Source of the DNA: a virus
IMG/VR virus record: IMGVR_UViG_3300036770_005257
Coordinates: 1 to 40,086 of that record
Reading direction: 5' to 3' (one strand)
Length of the DNA stretch: 40,086 nucleotides
Under the pieces are notes generated by a model, which was not told the origin of the DNA, searched no databases, and saw only the letters and a program-made list of their open reading frames with translations. The translations under genes were made by a program, and so were the position numbers. This document shows, piece after piece, positions 17,407 to 26,666 of this stretch; within the stretch, counting starts at the first letter, position 1, and every line of letters starts with the position of its first letter.

Positions 17407-20400
17407 TAGCGTTGGTTGATTCTCAGCTCCCGCGCAATAGCCTCGCGCTTGCGAAGCTCGTCGGGCTTGAGCGTTTCCTTCATGGTCTGGCGCAGATCCC
17501 TGGAAATCTGGTAGTCGGTGTACTTGTTGCGGCTGATGGCAATGGCGTTGTCCTCGGAGATGCCACCGGCCCGCATGGCCGAGATGGCCTCGGAGCGGGT
17601 CAGTCCCAGCAGCATGGCGGCGTGGTAGTCCTTGTTGGCCTCGTCGAAAAGCTCCTGCCGCCTTTCCCGCATCTTGCCCCCGGCGGCCACGATCCGTTCC
17701 CGGTCCGCCGTCCCGACCGCCCCGTAGGCTTCCGTGAACAGGCGGCTGACGTCCGACATCTGCGTGTTGAACCTCGACGCCTTGCCCTCCAGCGCCTTGC
17801 CGATGTTGACGCTCTGCGGGCGGATGCCTAGCAGGGCCGACAACTCCTCGGAGGGTTTGTAAACGCGGCCGTAGCGGGAGACGTTCTCGTCGGGTCGGTC
17901 GGTGATGGCGTAGAAGACGCGGCGAAGCTGGGAGGCCGTGGCAGGTTCGTTTTGGCGCAGCACGTAGGCCAGCGTGTCGAGGGTCTGGTCGAGGCGCGTG
18001 TCCTGCGGGTTACGCACCTCGCGCCCCTGCGGCGTCTTGCCGTAGTAGGCCGAGATGACGGAGTTAAGCAGGATGCTGGGGCCGACGTAGGTTTCCAGAA
18101 ACTCCTTGGTTGCGCCAAAGAAGCTGTCGTCCAGATCCCGCCCAGCCAGCACGGCGTTGGCCGGACCGCGCATGATCTCGTAGGGGTCGGTGTAGGAAAT
18201 GTCGATGTAGTTGATTTCGCCATCACCCTGCCCGGTGGGCATGAGCGTGGCGTTGACCTGGTAGCGGGGAACAAAACGGCGCAGCGCATCCACCTTGCGG
18301 TCGTTGATGCCCGTGGCCGCCATCGCCAGTCTGGCCACCGCCACGGCGGTAAACGCGGCCACCCCCACCCCCAGCGCCCGCTTCAGCCCGTAGCCGCGCA
18401 TCCCGGGCGTGGCCATGTCCTCAACCGCGTAACGCAAAGCCCAGTGGCCGTTACGCAGCATCTCCGACGGCCAGGAGATGAAGTTCCCGATGAAAGGCTG
18501 GAGCCGCAAGAGCTTGATGGCCTTCGGCACGCGGGAGTAGGTGGGGCGGGTGTTCTTGACGCGCTCGGCGGCGACCTTCTCCGCCTCCACGCGGGACAGC
18601 CCGCGCCCCTTCATCAGCATATTGGTCTCGCTTTCCCAGGCCATCAGCTTGAAGAAATTGTCGCCCGCCCGGTAGGTGCGGTTCCCAAACTCAATCAGCC
18701 CCCGCCCGGCTCTTGTGGCGGCGTTGCCCACCTTGCCCGAAACCTGCTCGGCAAACCTGACCGCATCGCCCTCGTAACGCTGGGCGTCCTTGAGCATACG
18801 AATAAACTCTTGGAACACCGAGTTGTCATAGACGCCAAGCTGGGTCGCACGTTTGAGGTAAGTTCTGCCCTCGGGCGTGTCCATCCGTGGCATCCCCCAC
18901 TCGGCCCAGATGGAGCGAAGCGCCTGCCCCCGCCCGGTGAAGGCGAAGTTGCCGTTGGCAATCTCGATCAGCACGTTGGCGATCGGGTTGCGAAACTGCG
19001 CCTGCACGCTGCCCACCGTCTTGCCCCACTTGACCGCCGCGTTGGCGATGGAGAACAGCTCAAAGACCGTGTTGCCCTGGATGATGGGGTCGTAAGATTC
19101 GATGGCCTTGACCAGCTCCGGCTCGGCGTAGAGGCCGTTGAGCGGGGAACGCGTCTCCGATCCCTCGGCGGCGATCAGCCGGGTGGCGTTGCCCGTGGGC
19201 TTGTCAAAGAACAGCCCGTTCTTCAGCCCGAAATCCCGCAGCTCCGTCAGCATCCGCTGGGTCTGGTAGAGGTGGATCATCTTGCCCGCCGACCTTGCGT
19301 AGTTGATGACGGGGTCGGTGTACTCGCCCATGAGGAAGCGGATCTCCGGGGGAATGTCCTTGCGCCGCTTGGTGATGCCCAGGTCCTTGCCGATGGTCGA
19401 GGCTCGCACCATGGAATCCACCGGGGTGTCCCTGCCCTCCTCGACGATCTCCCTGATTCTGCCGTCGATCTCGGCCTGCGTGGCCTTGGGGTTCGCGGCC
19501 ATGATCTCGTTTCTGACAAACTGCTCGGCCTGCGCGTACCGCTGTGGGTCGCGCTTCTTGAGCAGTTCGACCGTGAAGTTTTTGTTGTCAAACTTCTCGT
19601 AGGAGCGGGTCAGGTACTGCCCCTTGCGGGCGCTGACCACCTCGGCCTTCTCGCCGGTAAAGATGCCCGATTGGATCAGCCCATCCGACAGGTTATCCAA
19701 CTGGCGGCGCATCTGGACGGCGACGGGGCGCAGGGTTTCGGGTAGGGTGGTGGCCTCGGCCTCGCCGCGCAGATAGCTGTCAAGCTGGCCGGATTGTTCC
19801 GGGGTAAGTTGCGGTTTTCCGTTTAGCTTTCTGGCTTCGGTAGCTAGGTCACGCAGCGTGAAGTCCACCTGCTTGAGCATGGCCTGCGTCTGCGAGCCAC
19901 GGGCCTCCATGGCATCGAACATCTCCTTGGGCAGGTCGCCCTTGGTGGCGAGGTAACGCTTGGCCAGCTCGGCGGGCTTGGTGGCCAGCTTGGCGTCGAT
20001 GAACCCAGCTTCACCCTTTTTGCCGAAGGGGCGGGGGATAGGGGATGGTTTTGAAACTTGTTTTGCGTGACCATCCAAAAGCGTTCTTACTGCAATCGAT
20101 TTATCCTGTTTTTCACCCATCCCAACCATTAAGTCTTTATTTCTCCCCCTTAACTCTGCCTCGTATGTTTTCCCATCAAGTTGAAACGTAATTTTCTCTG
20201 TTTTTTGACCAGCTACATACGGGTAAAGCTTAACATTAGAAATTTTTTCAGATAAATTTCTTGCTGACTGTTGAGCAGTAGAAATCATTTCACCAACAAT
20301 CGGTGGCATACCAGAAGGTGATCTTTCAGGTGTTGTATCAGTTCCTGCTTTTCCGACTCCTAAATCTGCTGTCTGAACTTCTGGCTCCGCATCCGTCAAC

Positions 20401-21704
20401 GCCAGCCTCTCGGTGGTCGGCAACTGCCGCCTCGGCGTGATGGTCGGGCCTTCGCTTACCAGCTCGCCCTGCAAGCCGCGCGTGTCAGGGATGATGGCCT
20501 GGCGGTTGATGCCCTGCGATTCGGTGGTGAAGATGGCCCTTCTTGGCGCGGGCTGGTCGAGTTGGAGGCTCTGTTCCATCTCGGAGGTGATGCCGCGCCG
20601 CTGCAACTCGCCCGTGTCGTCTATGGTCCCCCGCGCACTCCCGCGCACGCCAGCCTCGGGCAACTCTGGGGTGCGTTGCACCACGGGGTCGGGACCGCTG
20701 CGGGGCGGCAGCAGGGGCGCCTCATCCGCCGGTGGGGTGCGGAAGGTGGGCTGCTCCAGCGTGGTCCTGTCCACCGCCCGTTTGCCCAGCACGTCCACGG
20801 TGGTGCGCTGTGCCCGGCCAAAGTCCTGCATCGGCATCCCTTCGGGCGATCCCTGCTTCATCTGGTTCAAGATGGCCAGCAGGTCGTCGGTGTCCCTGAG
20901 ACTGCCCTTGCCCTCCATCACCCGCTGGAACAGCCCGCGTGCCTCGTCTCTGGTGAAATTGGCCACCCGCGTGTTGGCGCCGTAGCCCGCAAACAGCGTG
21001 TTAAGGATTGCGCCTGTGGCCACGCTGCCGGGTGTGATTTCCTGTCCCGTGACGGCGCGAAAGCCGGTGTCCACGCCCGCCCCGATGGCGGCGGCTGGAG
21101 CCAGTAGTCTTGCGCCCTGCTGGACGGCGGCCTTGCCGCCCTCGGCCTTGGCAATCGTGCCCAGCGCCTGCGCGGTGCGTGCCACTGCCGGTCCTGCCGA
21201 TCCCGCAATGCCCGCAATCTGCCCGCCGCTGGCGTAGCCCGGTGCCAGCTCGGCCGCCTCGGTCAGGCCGGGGGCAAACTGCTCAATCCCTCGTCTGGCC
21301 AGCTCGTCCACGCCCACCTGTGCGGCGGCGGTGGCTCCCAGGCCGACAATGGCACGCGGGATGGGTGGCAGGGGCAGGGCGAAGGCGGCGCGGCCTGCCA
21401 AAGTGGCGGCGGTGCCCGACAACCCGCCACGGATGACACCCTCGGCGGCGGCCTTGGCCTTGGTCTCCAGGTCGGGCTGGACGGCGGAGGCGACAAAGTC
21501 ATCCACCTCCTTGGCGTCGGCCTCGGTGAACTCGCCCCGGTAAGACCCCTCGCGCTTGACGTCCTCGGCCCAGCTCAACGCCACACGGCGCTGTTCGGGG
21601 TAGGAAAGGTTTTGAAACTCTGGAAGCGAGCTGACCTCGCTCCAGGAGGGAACCTCGACCGCCGGTTCGTCCTGGTCGGTTATCTTAGCACTGAGCGTAG
21701 CCAT
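17406..21704 (-). CDS. Giant internal virion protein, 1432 aa
   Basis: This is the longest gene. It begins with a short acidic region and a hydrophobic Ala/Gly-rich part (about residues 80-210, ALPLPPIPRAIVGLGATAAA), which could insert in membranes. A long Pro/Arg-rich linker follows, then a helical central region and a second hydrophobic stretch near residues 1100-1130 (KRALGVGVAAFTAVAVARLA). It resembles podovirus ejection proteins such as T7 gp16 in size and genome position, and also phage polyvalent (LPD38-like) proteins. It would be injected to form a DNA channel through the envelope. Residues about 440-555 (bases about 20040-20390) are encoded by conspicuously AT-rich DNA, so a domain may have been acquired. 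The lysozyme is a separate downstream gene here. Confidence 0.7.
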   Translation of the reverse strand: MATLSAKITDQDEPAVEVPSWSEVSSLPEFQNLSYPEQRRVALSWAEDVKREGSYRGEFTEADAKEVDDFVASAVQPDLETKAKAAAEGVIRGGLSGTAATLAGRAAFALPLPPIPRAIVGLGATAAAQVGVDELARRGIEQFAPGLTEAAELAPGYASGGQIAGIAGSAGPAVARTAQALGTIAKAEGGKAAVQQGARLLAPAAAIGAGVDTGFRAVTGQEITPGSVATGAILNTLFAGYGANTRVANFTRDEARGLFQRVMEGKGSLRDTDDLLAILNQMKQGSPEGMPMQDFGRAQRTTVDVLGKRAVDRTTLEQPTFRTPPADEAPLLPPRSGPDPVVQRTPELPEAGVRGSARGTIDDTGELQRRGITSEMEQSLQLDQPAPRRAIFTTESQGINRQAIIPDTRGLQGELVSEGPTITPRRQLPTTERLALTDAEPEVQTADLGVGKAGTDTTPERSPSGMPPIVGEMISTAQQSARNLSEKISNVKLYPYVAGQKTEKITFQLDGKTYEAELRGRNKDLMVGMGEKQDKSIAVRTLLDGHAKQVSKPSPIPRPFGKKGEAGFIDAKLATKPAELAKRYLATKGDLPKEMFDAMEARGSQTQAMLKQVDFTLRDLATEARKLNGKPQLTPEQSGQLDSYLRGEAEATTLPETLRPVAVQMRRQLDNLSDGLIQSGIFTGEKAEVVSARKGQYLTRSYEKFDNKNFTVELLKKRDPQRYAQAEQFVRNEIMAANPKATQAEIDGRIREIVEEGRDTPVDSMVRASTIGKDLGITKRRKDIPPEIRFLMGEYTDPVINYARSAGKMIHLYQTQRMLTELRDFGLKNGLFFDKPTGNATRLIAAEGSETRSPLNGLYAEPELVKAIESYDPIIQGNTVFELFSIANAAVKWGKTVGSVQAQFRNPIANVLIEIANGNFAFTGRGQALRSIWAEWGMPRMDTPEGRTYLKRATQLGVYDNSVFQEFIRMLKDAQRYEGDAVRFAEQVSGKVGNAATRAGRGLIEFGNRTYRAGDNFFKLMAWESETNMLMKGRGLSRVEAEKVAAERVKNTRPTYSRVPKAIKLLRLQPFIGNFISWPSEMLRNGHWALRYAVEDMATPGMRGYGLKRALGVGVAAFTAVAVARLAMAATGINDRKVDALRRFVPRYQVNATLMPTGQGDGEINYIDISYTDPYEIMRGPANAVLAGRDLDDSFFGATKEFLETYVGPSILLNSVISAYYGKTPQGREVRNPQDTRLDQTLDTLAYVLRQNEPATASQLRRVFYAITDRPDENVSRYGRVYKPSEELSALLGIRPQSVNIGKALEGKASRFNTQMSDVSRLFTEAYGAVGTADRERIVAAGGKMRERRQELFDEANKDYHAAMLLGLTRSEAISAMRAGGISEDNAIAISRNKYTDYQISRDLRQTMKETLKPDELRKREAIARELRINQR

Positions 21705-22327
21705 GAAGATGCTGCGCCCGCTTGGGCTGCCGGTTGTGGTGTCGCTTCCTCTGGTTCGGAGCCGAGCGGGATGCCGTAGGTCTGGGATTGGTCGTCGATG
21801 ACCCGCTTCTGCTCCTCGATGACCTTCTGGTTGGGGCCGCCAAGGCCGAATATGCCTGCCCGCTTGGCCTGCTCCTGCTCGATCTTGGTCCGCGCCGTAG
21901 CAATCTTGGCCATGGCTTGCTCCATCTCGGCGTCATCCTTGGCTTTCTTGACTTGAGAATATCTGACGGCCACGTCCATTTCGCTGGCAAGCAGCCGATC
22001 AGCCAGTTGTGGGTTTTGTCTGGCCAACTCACGCAGGTTGATTTTTTTACCTTCCGCGTACTCGACCTCGATGTTGGGGTACTGGCGGTTGAATTTGTCC
22101 TCCTCCACCCTTGATTGAAGAAGATAGGCGTTGTTCATCTGGCTGGCCTGCCTTGCCCGCGCCTCCATCTCCATCTGCTGCATGGCCGCGTCCCTTGAGC
22201 GTTGTCTCTCCCCCGTCATCAGGCCAAACAGCCCGCGCACCGTGCCACGCATCGGATCGGCGGGGTCCCTGACGGTAGGCGTGTAGTTATACCTCTCGTC
22301 GATCTGCTGCTGGATGTCGTCTTCCAT
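21680..22327 (-). CDS. Internal virion protein (coiled-coil), 215 aa
   Basis: The start at ATG 22327 drops an out-of-frame-looking extension. The protein is mostly helical with strong coiled-coil character (EMEQAMAKIATARTKIEQEQ) and a Pro/Ala-rich tail. Its 3' end overlaps the giant protein gene by 25 nt. Size, composition and position suit an internal core or ejection protein of a podovirus, but there is no specific family match. Confidence 0.6.
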   Translation of the reverse strand: MEDDIQQQIDERYNYTPTVRDPADPMRGTVRGLFGLMTGERQRSRDAAMQQMEMEARARQASQMNNAYLLQSRVEEDKFNRQYPNIEVEYAEGKKINLRELARQNPQLADRLLASEMDVAVRYSQVKKAKDDAEMEQAMAKIATARTKIEQEQAKRAGIFGLGGPNQKVIEEQKRVIDDQSQTYGIPLGSEPEEATPQPAAQAGAASSWLRSVLR

Positions 22328-22328
22328 T

Positions 22329-23783
22329 TTAGAATCCGCCGGGGAACAAGCGCCCAAAGCCGCCGAAGATGTCTCCGATACCGCCCGCTATGGCGCCGAA
22401 GTTCTGCGCCGGGCTGCGATAACTACTCGCAATCGCCCCCACCTGGCTGCCGTACATGGACGCCTGCGCGTTCTGCATGGTGTTGTAGATCGACGCCGCC
22501 GTCTGGGTGAGATCGACGGGGATGTTCGGGCTGGTGGTCTGGTAAAAGGGAACTTGGTTGGCCTGCGGGTTGAACTGGCCGGGGTTGGCTTGGTTGGCGT
22601 TGATGTAGTTCTGGAACTGCGCCTGCTGCTGGCCGGTGCGGGCGTTGGCCAGGTTATAGAGGCTGGGACCAGCGGCCACAAAATCGGCCGCACGGCCAAG
22701 GCGGTTTTGCAGGAGGGTGTCGCGGAAGGCCAGGTTCTCACGTGCCGCATCGGTGCGGGTCTGGCCGGAGCCAAGGAACTGCGCGGCCGCACCATAGCGG
22801 GCGAGCTTCCTTTGCTCCCCGGCAAGGCCGGTCTGCATGGCTTCCTCGACCGCCGGGCCGACGCCGAAGATGTTGCCCCGCGCCGTCTGCGCCGCCCTGA
22901 CACCCTGCTCGACGTTGCGGCGCACTTCCTGGTCAAGCGTTGAACCAAGGCGGAGCTGGTTGATCGCCTCGTCCTCCAGCGCCCCACGAAGCTGTTCGGT
23001 GCGCGGGTCGGTCGTGTCGGGCAGCTCCTCGGTGGCCATCTGGCGGTAGCGTTGCCCAAGTCCCACGGCGGTCTGGTAGGCTTCCGGGTCGATTTGACGG
23101 AGCTGGTCGGAAGCCCGCTCCTCGGGCAGGCGGACAAATTCGCGGAAGGCGGTGATTTCCTTGAGGCCGTCCTCGCTGGCGGCGGTCAGGGGTGTGAAGT
23201 TGGTGATCTGCCCCTGCGCCGTGGCGACCGCGTCCTGCACGCTCTTTAGGTCGGCCTGAAGTTCCTTGATGTACGCCTCGCTGGAGGTGCGCCTGGGGTC
23301 GCCTGCGGGCAGGGAGGAAAGCAGCGTGTTGGCGGTGTTAATGCGCTCGCCAATGCCGGTGATCTGGGTGTTGCCGTCCTCGACGATGCGGTTGAGCCGG
23401 TCGCGCTTGGCGGTGTTGAAGTCGTCGATGATCTGCTGGTCACTGACCTGAAAGTTGAGGCGGCTGGAGAGGTCACTGGTGCCGTAGTTGCGCCCAGCGT
23501 TCAACCCCTGGACGGCGGCGTTGAAGGCCGCGCCGGTCCGCATCCCGCCCCCGGCGGTCAGGGCGGCAATCTGGTCGGCTAGGGTGGTGAATTTCCTATC
23601 GTCGGCCAACTGCTGCTCATAGCGGGCGGTCAAGGCCTTGATCTGCTCGTCTGCATACTGGCGGGCTTGGGCGGCTGCCGCCTCGGCTGCGGCTGCGCGT
23701 TGATTTGCTGCTGCTGCGGCAGAATTTGCGCCGGAAACAGCCTTCTTAATCATCCTATCAACCGCACCTCTTCCAACTGCCAT
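22329..23783 (-). CDS. Internal virion protein, 484 aa
   Basis: The N-terminal 50 residues are an Ala-rich helix (ANSAAAAANQRAAAAEAAAA). A long helical body of repeated Asn/Gln/Ala-rich segments follows, and the C-terminus is Gly/Pro-rich (FGAIAGGIGDIFGGFGRLFP). Such composition is typical of podovirus ejection proteins like T7 gp15 or P22 gp16/gp20. It lies between two other putative ejection proteins. The function is inferred from position and composition only. Confidence 0.6.
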   Translation of the reverse strand: MAVGRGAVDRMIKKAVSGANSAAAAANQRAAAAEAAAAQARQYADEQIKALTARYEQQLADDRKFTTLADQIAALTAGGGMRTGAAFNAAVQGLNAGRNYGTSDLSSRLNFQVSDQQIIDDFNTAKRDRLNRIVEDGNTQITGIGERINTANTLLSSLPAGDPRRTSSEAYIKELQADLKSVQDAVATAQGQITNFTPLTAASEDGLKEITAFREFVRLPEERASDQLRQIDPEAYQTAVGLGQRYRQMATEELPDTTDPRTEQLRGALEDEAINQLRLGSTLDQEVRRNVEQGVRAAQTARGNIFGVGPAVEEAMQTGLAGEQRKLARYGAAAQFLGSGQTRTDAARENLAFRDTLLQNRLGRAADFVAAGPSLYNLANARTGQQQAQFQNYINANQANPGQFNPQANQVPFYQTTSPNIPVDLTQTAASIYNTMQNAQASMYGSQVGAIASSYRSPAQNFGAIAGGIGDIFGGFGRLFPGGF

Positions 23784-23786
23784 ATA

Positions 23787-23885
23787 TTAAGCCTCCAATT
23801 TCGGCTGGGCTATGTTCGTGCCAATCGTCCCGATGTAGTCCACCGGCGGGCGGGCGGAGGCGAAGGCGATGTTGATAACTGCCAT
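23787..23885 (-). CDS. 32-aa peptide sharing the RPPVDYxG motif with its neighbour
   Basis: The frame encodes MAVINIAFASARPPVDYIGT plus IGTNIAQPKLEA. It fills the gap between two virion genes with 1 nt on its left and 3 nt on its right. The segment IAFASARPPVDYIGTI is clearly related to VAFAPTRPPVDYLGNI near the C-terminus of the upstream 184-residue protein. This supports a real coding sequence or a partial duplication. It may be a small virion peptide. Confidence 0.55.
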   Translation of the reverse strand: MAVINIAFASARPPVDYIGTIGTNIAQPKLEA

Positions 23886-23886
23886 G

Positions 23887-24441
23887 TCAGATTTCCCTCT
23901 TATTAAACTTTTCTGTCGTCACTTTCTTGGCCGCCTCGTTGCGGGCCAAGAGTCCGGCAAGGTCAAGGTCGTAGGTGGGAGAGAGAATCTGCGGCGGCTT
24001 GATGTTGCCCAGGTAATCCACCGGCGGGCGGGTGGGGGCAAAGGCCACCCGAGGTTCAACCGAGCCGTAGGGGTTCTGGCCGTAAAGCTGTTCAAACTGC
24101 CTGGTCATCTGGTCGCCCAGGCCACGGTTAAGGGCAAAAGCCGCAGGGCTGGCTTCATACTGACGCCTCAAGCCCTCCAGCGTCCGCTGGCCGCCGTATT
24201 CGCGTTCAAGCTGCAAGCCCGTCTGCACGGCCGCCCGCTGGTCGCCCGCCTGCAAATCGCGCTCAAGCTGGCGCTGTTCGGGCATATATTTGACCCGAAG
24301 TTTGTTTTCCATCTCCGCCAAGTCAGGGGACTTTTCGAGGTAGGTTTCAAGGCTAGAGCGGTAGAAAAGGGCATTGGCCCGCGCCGCCTCAAACGGATCG
24401 GGCGGGGGAGGGGGTGCGGGAATGGATGGTCCGCCGCCCAT
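23887..24441 (-). CDS. Probable internal virion protein, 184 aa
   Basis: It begins MGGGPSIPAPPPPPDPFEAA, a Gly/Pro-rich start common in small podovirus internal virion proteins. It continues as a helical Gln/Glu/Arg-rich body (MPEQRQLERDLQAGDQRAAV). Near the C-terminus it has AFAPTRPPVDYLGNIKPPQI, shared with the 32-residue peptide downstream. It is coupled to the acetyltransferase-like gene upstream. The role is inferred from position. Confidence 0.6.
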   Translation of the reverse strand: MGGGPSIPAPPPPPDPFEAARANALFYRSSLETYLEKSPDLAEMENKLRVKYMPEQRQLERDLQAGDQRAAVQTGLQLEREYGGQRTLEGLRRQYEASPAAFALNRGLGDQMTRQFEQLYGQNPYGSVEPRVAFAPTRPPVDYLGNIKPPQILSPTYDLDLAGLLARNEAAKKVTTEKFNKREI

Positions 24442-24842
24442 TAGCTTAAAGCCTTTCTCATAAATGTGTCGTAGTCGTAAGCCTTTCGTTTTCCGTTGCG
24501 GTTGAAGGTGAGCGTCCTGCGCCGCCCGAATCGGTCAAAAAGGATTACCAGCAGGCTCTTTAGGTAGTCTTTGCGACCACCTGTGTGTGTGGAGTCACTA
24601 CTACCACCGCAAACCGTCAAGTCAACAAACACGTCGTCCCCGCTCTCCTCATGGGTGTAATGGGCGGGTTCTGCTCCACTTGGCAGGCACCTGGCCAAGG
24701 CCACCCCCACCACCTCGTCGGAACCGTTCTTTCTGACCACCCCCACAAGACCCCTCTGGTCAAACCAGTTAAACCAAGCCCGAAAGTTCGGCCACCTGCT
24801 CTCCGGCACCCCGCTTTCCTCCAGATATTCCACCGCCGTCAC
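24441..24842 (-). CDS. GNAT-like small protein in the tail/ejection cluster
   Basis: This 133-residue protein has the strand-helix pattern of GNAT folds: ARCLPSGAEPAHYTHEESGD, DVFVDLTV, LKSLLVILFDRFG, TLTFNRNGKRKAYDY. The acetyl-CoA pyrophosphate-binding loop is not clear, so catalysis is doubtful. In T7 the similarly sized gp13 also precedes the internal virion proteins, so a structural role in assembling the ejection machinery is possible. The ATG overlaps the stop of the nozzle gene. Confidence 0.5.
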   Translation of the reverse strand: MTAVEYLEESGVPESRWPNFRAWFNWFDQRGLVGVVRKNGSDEVVGVALARCLPSGAEPAHYTHEESGDDVFVDLTVCGGSSDSTHTGGRKDYLKSLLVILFDRFGRRRTLTFNRNGKRKAYDYDTFMRKALS

Positions 24843-26653
24843 GAGATGTTCTTCTGGACCTCAATCGTGTCCGGGTTGGCCGCAAGCAGGATGGACCGCA
24901 AGGACAGCCTTTTGCTTGCCGCCTGCACCTTGAGCTTCATGTGCCGCCACTTCTGGTAGCTTCTCAGGCTGTCGGCCCGCCGCTTGACGGTGACGGCGGA
25001 GAGCGTGGCCGGAAGGGTGAGGGGCAGGGTCAGCGACCCGCCCGCCGAGGTGTCAAAGCCCGTCCCCAAGGTGACGTCGTTGGTGTCGGTGTCGCGCCGC
25101 ATGGAGATGTCGGCGGTCGAGGTGCTGTCGAAAAATTCCAGCTCATAGTGGCTGCCGTATTTGAGGGACAGCCTATCATCGAAGTCGTAGCTCTTGCTGA
25201 CCACGCGGGAGGTGTAGTCGGAGCCGTGGTCCTGGTAGTCGCTGTCCGCGTCCTCCTCCTCGTCCTTGTAGTCAAAGCTATGGCCCACCCGACCGCTGTT
25301 GTCCCCGATGGCCAGCTTGACGCCGTTGACGTTGAACCCGCTGGAAAAGTTGGTCTCCACCATCCGCGTGGCGGGGATGGTGTGCAGCCCCTCAAAGGCG
25401 TTGAAAAGCGCGTTATAGACGAGCAGGTTGTTGGGTGCGGTGGCCGAGTCCAGGGGCAGAGCCAGGAGGTAGCGGTTGTTGTGGAAGGTCGCGTTGATGG
25501 TCGAGTAGTAGTTCTTGTTGATCCTGGCAATGACGTCCTTGACCGGCTCGCTGACCGGCAGCCCCACGGTGGTGAAGTCGTCGGCCACGGAACGCGACAG
25601 GGTCCTGATCCCGTCGGCGGCCAGGAAGAACACGTCCTTGTTGACAAAGCTGACGCTTCTGCCCGCCACCGTGCCGATGCGGTCCGTGACGACCTGCACC
25701 GTCCAGCTTGCCGCCGTGGTGGCGGCCGGGTCGCACTCGACCAGGTAAATCTTGGTCGGCTTGAAGACAAGGATCTGGAAGCCGTAGTAGGGCTGAATTG
25801 CGGTGATGTCCTCGCCGTCGTCCCCGCCCACCACGATGGAGTTGGTCGCCTTCCACACCGCAGGATCAAGGATGTCGGAGGCGTAGAGGGTGTTGCGCTC
25901 CCCGCCCGTGCCGACGGCAAAGAGCCGGTTGGTGAAGTTTTTGATGAGCTTCAAGCCCTGTGGGGGCACATGGACGTTGGCCGTGGCGGTGGCTTGGTCG
26001 CCGCCCGAGCCGGTTGAAATCGTCACGGTGGGGGGGCTGGTGTAGCCGCTGCCGCCGTCCGTCACGGTGATGCCGGTGACGGCCCCGCCCGCCACGGTGG
26101 CAATGGCGGTGGCGGTCACGCCCCCCGCCAGCGAGGGCGCCCCGATGGTCACGGTGGGGGCGGCCGCATAGCCCGTGCCCGCCGTGGTCACGGTGACAGA
26201 CAGCACCTTGGCTCCCTGCCGTTTGGCATCCGTGCCGTCGGTGTAGTGGAGGTGGCTGGAGCCGTCCACGTAGTAGGCCAGGTCGTTAAGCTGCGCAAAC
26301 TCCACGTTGGCCCCGGCATTGCTGTGCGTCCCGCCGGTGGTGGCAAAGGTGGTGGCGTTGGTGTTCTTGTAAAGCGTCCCGTCGGAGCTGACCAAAAGCT
26401 GCTCGATGGTCGGCGTGTCAAAATAGAAAAGCCCCTGCACCTTGGCGGTCGAGCCGCTGACGTTGGTGGACATGGTCTCGATCCCGAAGCGCGTGGACAG
26501 GTTGCCCGTGGGCGAGATTGTCATGTTCAGCGCCTCGCTGACGGCGTTGTTGGCGATCAGGTTGGGGACGATGCCCGAAACCTGCCCGCCCTCAAAGCTG
26601 GCCGTCCCGGCCACGGTGAGCAGGTCGTCTAGGGAGGTGACGTAGTACGGCAC
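24839..26653 (-). CDS. Tail nozzle / stabilisation protein (P22 gp10 / T7 gp12-like)
   Basis: This 604-residue beta-rich protein carries propeller-like repeats (QLNDLAYYVDGSSHLHYTDG, LYASDILDPAVWKATNSIVV, FFLAADGIRTLSRSVADDFT, YLLALPLDSATAPNNLLVYN). This pattern is typical of podovirus tail nozzle proteins that close the DNA channel below the adaptor. Residues about 150-230 are an insert with two copies of a GTGYAAAPTVTI / GSGYTSPPTVTI repeat flanked by Ala/Thr-rich strands, a motif seen in many phage surface proteins. It follows the adaptor gene by 13 nt. The order adaptor-nozzle-ejection proteins is as in other podoviruses. Confidence 0.72.
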   Translation of the reverse strand: MPYYVTSLDDLLTVAGTASFEGGQVSGIVPNLIANNAVSEALNMTISPTGNLSTRFGIETMSTNVSGSTAKVQGLFYFDTPTIEQLLVSSDGTLYKNTNATTFATTGGTHSNAGANVEFAQLNDLAYYVDGSSHLHYTDGTDAKRQGAKVLSVTVTTAGTGYAAAPTVTIGAPSLAGGVTATAIATVAGGAVTGITVTDGGSGYTSPPTVTISTGSGGDQATATANVHVPPQGLKLIKNFTNRLFAVGTGGERNTLYASDILDPAVWKATNSIVVGGDDGEDITAIQPYYGFQILVFKPTKIYLVECDPAATTAASWTVQVVTDRIGTVAGRSVSFVNKDVFFLAADGIRTLSRSVADDFTTVGLPVSEPVKDVIARINKNYYSTINATFHNNRYLLALPLDSATAPNNLLVYNALFNAFEGLHTIPATRMVETNFSSGFNVNGVKLAIGDNSGRVGHSFDYKDEEEDADSDYQDHGSDYTSRVVSKSYDFDDRLSLKYGSHYELEFFDSTSTADISMRRDTDTNDVTLGTGFDTSAGGSLTLPLTLPATLSAVTVKRRADSLRSYQKWRHMKLKVQAASKRLSLRSILLAANPDTIEVQKNIS

Positions 26654-26666
26654 GCCTCGGCCCTCC

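Noticed and set aside
17952-19745. Open frame of 597 codons on the plus strand
   Set aside because: It lies wholly opposite the giant virion protein gene, has His/Gly/Arg-rich shadow composition and no ribosome-binding site. Long antisense frames are expected in GC-rich coding DNA.
24941-26017. Open frame of 358 codons on the plus strand
   Set aside because: It is opposite the nozzle gene, which has the better composition and clear synteny. The antisense product looks like random Val/Gly/His translation.
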